From Alphaproteobacteria bacterium (GTDB lineage: Bacteria; Pseudomonadota; Alphaproteobacteria; BOG-932; Roseiterribacteraceae), in the NCBI GenBank assembly GCA_903970575.1, contig CAJCJC010000502.1, forward strand, positions 1-9,943: a stretch of DNA of 9,943 bases, given 5' to 3'. This document shows, piece after piece, positions 5,358 to 9,943 of the stretch. Each line of letters opens with the position of its first letter. Positions within the stretch are counted from its first letter, which is position 1. Under the pieces are notes generated by a model. The model made no database searches. It saw only the letters and a program-made list of their open reading frames with translations, and had not been told where the DNA came from. A program made the position numbers and the translations under genes.

Positions 5358-6554
5358 TCAACGGCCCATGCCGGTTTCGGCGGCCCAGTTTCGAAGCCGG
5401 CGAATCCCCTCCGCGACGTCCTCTGTCGCGCCCGCGTAACTCAGTCGGATATGGCGCCCTCCTTCGACCGTGTCGAAGTCCACGCCCGGCGTGACGGCGA
5501 CGCCCAATTCGTCCAGCCAGCGTCGCGCCAAGGTAAGGCTGTCAGGCCAATCCGCGGGCAGCCGCGCGTAAATGTAGAACGCGCCTGTCGGGACCGCCGG
5601 AATATCGAGTCCAAGCCCGGAAAGCGCCTCCAGGAACAAGGCCCGGTTCGCGGCATAGCGTGCGACATTGGCCTCCAGCTCGTCCGTCGCGTCGAAAGCG
5701 GCCAGGGCGGCGTGCTGAGATAAGGACGGGGCCGCGATATAAAGATTTTGCGCAAGGCATTCGACCGTGCGGATCAGCGTCTCCGGAACGATCATCCAGC
5801 CGAGCCGCCAACCGGTCATCGAATAATATTTGGAGAAACCGTTCAGAACGATCGCGTCCGGATCGACCTCCAGCATGGATCGGGCGGTCTCGCCATAAGT
5901 CAGGCCGTGATAGACCTCGTCGGCGACCAGGGGGATATTGGCCTCGCGGCGCCATGACGCCAGCTCGGCCAGGCGATCCCGCGACAGCACCGTCCCCGTC
6001 GGATTTGCGGGGCTGGCGACCAGCATCAGATCGATCGAATGCTCATAACCCTTAAGCCGGGCCGCGACCGGTTGGTACCCGTCCTCGGCCAGGGTCGCGA
6101 CCTCCACCGGCTTCATGCCGAGCGCGAGCGCGATATTGCGATAACAGGGATAGCTTGGGCGGCCCATTCCGATTCGTCCCCCTGACGCAGTGAGCGCGAG
6201 AAAGGCGATCGTCAGACCGGCCGACGTGCCCGTCGTGACGATGACTCGCTCGGGGTCGATCGAGAGCCCATGCTTCTGGGCGTAATGGGCCGCGATTCGC
6301 GACCGCAATGCGCGAAGGCCGAGCGCCTCGGTATAGCCGAGCGCCTCGCGGCCGATCGCGGCGATCGCGGCCTCGCGAACCAGCGCCGGCGCCCCGGTCG
6401 ATGGCTGCCCTGTCTCCAGATGGATGATCGATCGGCCCGATTCCGCCAATAAATTGGCCGCGCGCATCATGTCCATCGCAACGAAGGATGGAATCACCGC
6501 CGGAGCCCGACGGGACGGACGTGGATCGAACGAATCCATCGCGGCTTTCGACAT
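5358..6554 (-). CDS. Class I/II PLP-dependent aminotransferase
   Basis: A fold-type I aminotransferase that moves an amino group between an amino acid and a 2-oxo acid using pyridoxal phosphate in the cytoplasm. Counting from a TTG three codons upstream (6563), the active-site residues are: Asn187 in SPANPTG, Asp215 in VADEVYHG binding the pyridine nitrogen, the Schiff-base lysine Lys245 in NGFSKYYSMTGWRLGW, and Arg373 in HIRLSYA binding the substrate carboxylate. The overall pattern is that of aspartate/aromatic or alanine-type class I enzymes; the precise substrate cannot be read. The ATG at 6554 (398 residues) is chosen over the TTG at 6563. Neither has a clear ribosome site, and the ATG at 6539 is also possible. 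It is the first gene of the leftward group with the M16 peptidase and the acetyltransferase, and divergent from the M48 protease with an 80-base gap. Confidence 0.93.
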   Translation of the reverse strand: MSKAAMDSFDPRPSRRAPAVIPSFVAMDMMRAANLLAESGRSIIHLETGQPSTGAPALVREAAIAAIGREALGYTEALGLRALRSRIAAHYAQKHGLSIDPERVIVTTGTSAGLTIAFLALTASGGRIGMGRPSYPCYRNIALALGMKPVEVATLAEDGYQPVAARLKGYEHSIDLMLVASPANPTGTVLSRDRLAELASWRREANIPLVADEVYHGLTYGETARSMLEVDPDAIVLNGFSKYYSMTGWRLGWMIVPETLIRTVECLAQNLYIAAPSLSQHAALAAFDATDELEANVARYAANRALFLEALSGLGLDIPAVPTGAFYIYARLPADWPDSLTLARRWLDELGVAVTPGVDFDTVEGGRHIRLSYAGATEDVAEGIRRLRNWAAETGMGR

Positions 6555-6634
6555 CTGGTTCAAAATCGCTTATGGTTGATCCGGCTTCGTAAACGCCTGC
6601 CACCCGAGTTTGTCACAACGCCCAGGGGCGACAT

Positions 6635-8116
6635 TTGGCACTCTACTCTAACATTCCGCCGCGCATCCGAAAATCGGCGGCGGCTTTGATCGCGACCCTG
6701 CCCCTCGTCACGGCGGCGCCGTCTCGCGCGCAAGAGATGCCGACGATATTCAGCGACACGGAGGTTGAGCAGGATATTCGTACGTTCTGCACGCCGATCT
6801 GGGTCGCGGCCGGACTGAACCCGGACGACGTTCATGTCGTTCTGGTCAAGAGTTCCGAGGTGAATGCCTTCGTGGCCGGCGGCCAGAACGTCTTCATCTT
6901 CACCGGTCTGTTGGAAAAGACGGATAATCCGTTGCAAATCGCGGGCGTGGTCGCGCACGAAACCGGCCATATCGCGGGCGGTCATCTGGCCCGCTCCGAC
7001 GAGGGGCTGGAAGACGCCTCCTATACCATGCTGCTCTCGACGATCTTGGCCGCCGCCGCCGCGGCCGGAAGCCGCGATCCCGGCGCGATCGCCGGCGCGC
7101 TTGGCATTGGGGAAGACATGGGCATCCGCTCTCTTCTCGCATTCAGCCGCACCCAGGAAGCGTCGGCGGACGAAGCCGGCATGACCTATCTGGAAAAGGC
7201 CCAAATGTCGCCCAGGGGTCTGCTCGAGTTCATGCAAAAGATGGAGGTGCAGGAGGGCGCGCCGCTCCGGGGAGACCAGAAATTTTTGATCGACCATCCG
7301 CCCACGCCCGATAGGGTGCAGGCGATGGTCCAGGGTGTCGACCGTTCCCACTATGCCGATAAGCCGGTTCCGGCGGCATGGATAGAATTGCATGCGCGGC
7401 TTAAGGCCAAGCTGATCGGCTACCTTGAACCCGAATTCGCGATGAAGAAATACTCGCGCGCCGATACGAGCGTCGCCGGCCGCTATGGGCGCAGCATCGC
7501 CCTGTGGCGACTTGGCCAGACCGACAAGGCGGTCGAGCTGATCGACCAACTGATCGCCGCCGAACCGGCCGATCCGTATTTCTATCAGGCCAAGGCGCAG
7601 ATGCTGTTCGAGAATGGCCAGATCGCCGAGTCGATACCCGCGTTCAAGAAAGCCGCCGAACTCGCGCCGAAGAACACGGATGAAATCCACACCGAATATG
7701 CGCAGGCGCTGTTGGAGCGCGAGGACGACCCGTCTGTTCTCTCGACGGCGGTCACCGAACTTAAGATCGCGAACAAGGCCGAGCCGCGAAGCCCGGACGT
7801 TCACCGCTTCCTCGCCATCGCCTATGGACGGCAAGGCCACGAAGCCCTCGCCAAGGTGGAACTCGCCGAAGAGGCTATCCTGGAAGGACGAAACAAGGAC
7901 GGGCGGCGGATGGCTCAGGATGCGATGCGCAATTTGCCGGCCGGCTCGCCCGATTGGCTGCACGCGCAGGACCTCATCGCCGCGAGCCTTACGCGCGGAA
8001 GCCGGGGCGGCGGGGGTGACTCAGGCTTCCAGGGTAACGATTCCGGCTTTCACATGAGCGTCGGGCCGTCCGACCGGGGATTCGGCATGGGTCCGGGAAT
8101 CGCCAACCGGCCGTAA
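6635..8116 (+). CDS. Secreted M48 metalloprotease with TPR repeats (BepA/YfgC-like)
   Basis: A periplasmic zinc protease of 493 residues. A signal peptide (basic start, hydrophobic 15-28, cleavage likely after SRA near residue 32) is followed by the M48 domain. The zinc site is HETGH (His108, Glu109, His112) with Glu175 in EASADE. His221 in DHPPTPDR matches in spacing the fourth-ligand 'His switch' of E. coli BepA. From about residue 280 TPR-like helices follow (GRYGRSIALWRLGQTDKAVELIDQ, ending near 440). The tail is glycine- and phenylalanine-rich (GSRGGGGDSGF to the end). BepA degrades stalled outer-membrane proteins and helps LptD assembly; a similar role is inferred here. The start is TTG at 6635 with AGGGG about six bases upstream. 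The next in-frame ATG would remove the signal peptide. The gene is followed by the dsbA-like gene after 40 bases with no terminator. Confidence 0.92.
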   Translation: MALYSNIPPRIRKSAAALIATLPLVTAAPSRAQEMPTIFSDTEVEQDIRTFCTPIWVAAGLNPDDVHVVLVKSSEVNAFVAGGQNVFIFTGLLEKTDNPLQIAGVVAHETGHIAGGHLARSDEGLEDASYTMLLSTILAAAAAAGSRDPGAIAGALGIGEDMGIRSLLAFSRTQEASADEAGMTYLEKAQMSPRGLLEFMQKMEVQEGAPLRGDQKFLIDHPPTPDRVQAMVQGVDRSHYADKPVPAAWIELHARLKAKLIGYLEPEFAMKKYSRADTSVAGRYGRSIALWRLGQTDKAVELIDQLIAAEPADPYFYQAKAQMLFENGQIAESIPAFKKAAELAPKNTDEIHTEYAQALLEREDDPSVLSTAVTELKIANKAEPRSPDVHRFLAIAYGRQGHEALAKVELAEEAILEGRNKDGRRMAQDAMRNLPAGSPDWLHAQDLIAASLTRGSRGGGGDSGFQGNDSGFHMSVGPSDRGFGMGPGIANRP

Positions 8117-8156
8117 GACTTCAATCATCATCTCGCTCATGAATCAGGAAATCAGT

Positions 8157-8912
8157 ATGTTCGCTTTGTTGTGTCGCGCGCTCTGCCTCGGCGTCGCCCT
8201 GATGCTGGCCTTTGGACCCAAGGCTGAGGCGGCCGATCCGCCGCCCATGAGCGACGCGCAACGCGCGGGAATCGAATCGGTGGTGCATGATTATTTGATG
8301 AAGCACCCGGAGGTGATCATCGAGGCGGTCCAGGCCTATCAGGACAGCTTGCAGGCGGAAAAGGATAAAGCCGCCAAGGAAGAGCTGGTCAAGCGGGCGC
8401 CCGATTTGCTGCATGACCCACAGACCCAAATCATGGGCAACGCCGGCAGCGACTGCACGATCGTCGAATTCTTCGACAATCAATGCCCCTATTGCCAGGC
8501 CAACGAACCGGAAATCCAAAAGCTGCTGAAACAGGATAGCCGGGTCAAGCTGGTGCTGAAGGAGTTCCCCATCCTGGGTCCAGTCTCTCTCGTGGCCGCG
8601 AAGGCTGCGCTGGCGTCGGTCAAGCAGGGAAAATATGACGCCTTTCACGAGGCGCTGCTCGGTCATAAGGGCCATTATGACAAGGCCGCGGTGGTGGACG
8701 ACATCGCCAAGAGCGTCGGCCTGGACATGGACAAGCTCCACAAGGACATGGATTCGCCCGAGATCGCGGCGGAAATCGACAAGAACCTCGACCTCGGCCG
8801 CGCGCTGGACATCACCGGCACCCCCGGCTTCGTTATCGGCGACCAAATCGTGGGCGGCGCGTCATCCGTCGACGAGCTTAAGAAATACGTGGCCGACGAA
8901 TGCAAGGGTTAG
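8157..8912 (+). CDS. Secreted DsbA-family thiol oxidoreductase with ScsC/Com1-like N-terminal segment
   Basis: A periplasmic thiol-disulfide oxidoreductase or isomerase of 251 residues. A signal peptide (residues 1-25, cleavage after AEA) is followed by a helical segment (about 30-80, with VVHDYLMKHPEVIIEAVQAY) typical of ScsC/Com1-type proteins, where it drives oligomerisation. The thioredoxin-fold domain then has the active site CPYC at 110-113, in FFDNQCPYCQ, and the cis-proline Pro223 in ITGTPGF. Two more cysteines, Cys100 (SDCTIVEFF) and Cys249 near the C terminus, could form a structural disulfide. The ATG at 8157 is chosen because AGGA lies seven bases upstream. An ATG at 8139, six codons earlier, contains that ribosome site within its own coding sequence and lacks one itself. 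It lies between the M48 protease gene and a VOC gene (10-base gap) on the same strand, so a shared transcript is likely. Confidence 0.93.
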   Translation: MFALLCRALCLGVALMLAFGPKAEAADPPPMSDAQRAGIESVVHDYLMKHPEVIIEAVQAYQDSLQAEKDKAAKEELVKRAPDLLHDPQTQIMGNAGSDCTIVEFFDNQCPYCQANEPEIQKLLKQDSRVKLVLKEFPILGPVSLVAAKAALASVKQGKYDAFHEALLGHKGHYDKAAVVDDIAKSVGLDMDKLHKDMDSPEIAAEIDKNLDLGRALDITGTPGFVIGDQIVGGASSVDELKKYVADECKG

Positions 8913-8922
8913 CCTCGTCGCC

Positions 8923-9309
8923 ATGATCGATCATATCGGTTTCGCCGTGCGCGATATCGGCCGCGCCAAGGCTTTCTATCAACAGGCGCTGGCGCCGCTC
9001 GGCATCGCGGCCTTGGTCGATATCGCGCCGGAACAGTCAGGCGGCGGCGCCCATGTTGGGTTCGGCGCGAACGGAAAGGCTTTCTTCTGGATCGATGCCG
9101 GCAAAGCGCCGGGGCGCGGCTTGCATGTCGCCTTCAGCGCGCCCGATCGCGCCGCGGTCGACGCGTTTTATCGTGCGGCGCTTCTGGCCGGCGGCGCGGA
9201 TAATGGGGCCCCAGGCCCGAGGCCCTATTATCATCCCGATTACTACGGCGCCTTCGTCCTCGATCTTGACGGCCATAATGTCGAGGCCGTCTGTCACGCC
9301 CCGGCTTAG
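8923..9309 (+). CDS. VOC-superfamily (glyoxalase/dioxygenase-fold) protein
   Basis: A 128-residue cytoplasmic protein with the paired beta-alpha-beta-beta-beta modules of the vicinal-oxygen-chelate superfamily. It opens MIDHIGFAVRDIGRAKAFY, the usual first strand and helix, and closes FVLDLDGHNVEAV, the usual last strand. Probable metal ligands are His4, His68 (GLHVAFSAPD) and Glu121 (HNVEAV), so it may bind a divalent metal. The substrate is unknown: related proteins act as glyoxalases, dioxygenases, epimerases or antibiotic-binding proteins. The ATG at 8923 lies ten bases after the dsbA-like stop. The AAGGG within the end of that gene is somewhat far (about 14 bases), consistent with translational coupling. 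The reading frame is open further upstream, but only as a shadow of the dsbA-like gene. Confidence 0.88.
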   Translation: MIDHIGFAVRDIGRAKAFYQQALAPLGIAALVDIAPEQSGGGAHVGFGANGKAFFWIDAGKAPGRGLHVAFSAPDRAAVDAFYRAALLAGGADNGAPGPRPYYHPDYYGAFVLDLDGHNVEAVCHAPA

Positions 9310-9335
9310 TTGCGATACGCCGCCGCGCGGGGGAA

Positions 9336-9364
9336 TTGCGGGCGGCCCGCGCCTCCTGTATGAG
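9336..9364 (+). promoter_or_regulatory. Possible sigma-70-type promoter before aroQ
   Basis: TTGCGG (9336-9341) and TATGAG (9359-9364) are separated by 17 bases in the 81-base gap between the VOC gene and aroQ, ending 26 bases before the aroQ start. The match is moderate. The gap is the longest in the rightward group after the M48 start, which would suit an internal promoter for aroQ-accB. Chance similarity is quite possible. Confidence 0.25.
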
Positions 9365-9390
9365 GCGAGCCTTCTTATAAGGCGCGACGA

Positions 9391-9840
9391 TTGACCGAGA
9401 CCCCGTCCATCCTCATTCTCAATGGCCCGAACCTGAATATGCTGGGTTTGCGGGAGCCCGCGATCTATGGGCGCGACACGCTGGCCGATATCGCTGACGC
9501 CTGCGCAAGGTCCGCCGCCGCCCATGGGATCGGCGCCGATTTCAGACAGTCCAACAACGAGGGCGAACTGGTCGGCTGGATTCAGGAGGCGCGGGGAACC
9601 CGACGTGGAATCATTATCAATGCCGGCGCCTATACCCATACCTCGATCGCCATCCTGGACGCGCTGCTTGCATCGGAACTGCCGATCGTCGAGGTTCACC
9701 TGTCTAATATTTTCCGGCGGGAGGAATTCCGCCATACATCTTATATTTCACGCGCGGCGTCGGGCGTCATTTGCGGTTTTGGCCTCTCAAGCTATGTCCT
9801 GGCGATCGACGCCATGGCGCGCTTGATCGAACCCGCCTAA
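9391..9840 (+). CDS. aroQ: Type II 3-dehydroquinate dehydratase
   Basis: Third step of the shikimate pathway: dehydration of 3-dehydroquinate to 3-dehydroshikimate by the dodecameric type II enzyme. The 149-residue length is standard. Visible signature: [19 protein letters not shown], with Arg21 and the catalytic Tyr26 on the flexible lid; [19 protein letters not shown], with Asn77 and the catalytic His83; [17 protein letters not shown], with Glu101, His103 and Arg114; and the C-terminal [11 protein letters not shown]. All catalytic residues are present. The start is TTG at 9391 with AAGG about eight bases upstream. The conserved core starts at residue 7, so no later start is possible. The accB start follows 28 bases after the stop, the usual alphaproteobacterial aroQ-accB-accC order. 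Confidence 0.97.
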   Translation: MTETPSILILNGPNLNMLGLREPAIYGRDTLADIADACARSAAAHGIGADFRQSNNEGELVGWIQEARGTRRGIIINAGAYTHTSIAILDALLASELPIVEVHLSNIFRREEFRHTSYISRAASGVICGFGLSSYVLAIDAMARLIEPA

Positions 9841-9868
9841 CATCCCGCAAATTTTTCCTGGAGCGGCC

Positions 9869-9943
9869 ATGCCACCTTTCGACATCGACCCGGATACGAT
9901 CCGCAAGCTTGCCGAACTGATGACCGAAACAGGTCTGTCGGAA
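9869..9943 (+). CDS. accB: Biotin carboxyl carrier protein of acetyl-CoA carboxylase (partial, 5' end)
   Basis: The first 25 codons begin MPPFDIDPDTIRKLAELMTE and run on to TGLSE at the window edge. The stretch IRKLAELMTETGLSE matches the start of AccB proteins, which carry the biotin of acetyl-CoA carboxylase and deliver the carboxyl group for malonyl-CoA synthesis. The ATG at 9869 has TGGAG about six bases upstream. Position directly after aroQ supports the call. The biotinyl domain lies beyond the window. Confidence 0.9.
   Translation, partial: MPPFDIDPDTIRKLAELMTETGLSE

Noticed and set aside
6560..7963. Long leftward reading frame opposite the M48 protease
   Set aside because: It is the antisense shadow of a confidently identified gene with intact zinc motifs, and its translation has no domain I recognise.
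9310..9350. GC-rich inverted repeats between the VOC gene and aroQ as a terminator
   Set aside because: GCCGCC/GGCGGC can pair but no T-run follows; it may only reflect base composition.

Overview
The window looks like the chromosome of a free-living alphaproteobacterium. GC content is high, with strongly GC-biased third codon positions. The gene set is typical of the class: a HisKA_2-type sensor kinase, a UPF0301/YqgE protein, a Prx5-like peroxiredoxin, an M16 processing-peptidase homologue paired with a RimJ-like acetyltransferase, and an aroQ-accB junction. Promoters resembling those of the alphaproteobacterial general-stress sigma factor EcfG (GGAAC, 16-17 bases, then a GTT-type -10) also fit. 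A closer placement is not possible from the sequence alone. I see no phage genes, insertion sequences, CRISPR arrays, tRNA or rRNA.

Layout. Bases 1-177 hold the tail of an unidentified rightward gene with one membrane helix, abutting stop to stop with a leftward HisKA_2 sensor kinase (178-1287). A leader of about 250 bases precedes the kinase and carries an EcfG-like promoter. Next is a self-contained leftward unit: EcfG-like promoter (1989-2014), 59-residue DUF1328 membrane protein (1738-1917), rho-independent terminator (1598-1637). A leftward peroxiredoxin (2081-2557) ends in a second strong terminator (2018-2062) that lies just upstream of the DUF1328 promoter. The peroxiredoxin is divergent from yqgE (2721-3305).

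A leftward run of three genes follows, in transcription order: class I/II aminotransferase (6554-5358), M16 zinc peptidase (5326-3941) and GNAT acetyltransferase (3917-3315). The second half runs rightward: a secreted M48 metalloprotease with TPR repeats, BepA-like (6635-8116); a secreted DsbA/ScsC-like thiol oxidoreductase (8157-8912); a small VOC/glyoxalase-fold protein (8923-9309); type II 3-dehydroquinate dehydratase aroQ (9391-9840); and the first 25 codons of accB (9869 onward).

How the parts may work together. The left third reads as a stress-response neighbourhood: kinase, small membrane stress protein and peroxide-removing enzyme, at least two of them behind plausible EcfG promoters. 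The M48 protease and the DsbA-like protein are adjacent, co-directional envelope quality-control proteins, which suggests a joint role in outer-membrane protein folding and disulfide handling. aroQ and accB belong to the shikimate pathway and fatty-acid synthesis, a common housekeeping pairing. Most of the window is ordinary chromosomal backbone. The points most worth a second look are the EcfG-like promoters, the start region of the kinase (a C7 tract that puts the best start codon out of frame by one base, plus a 9-bp hairpin), and the peroxiredoxin/yqgE intergenic dyad. I found no convincing undescribed system.
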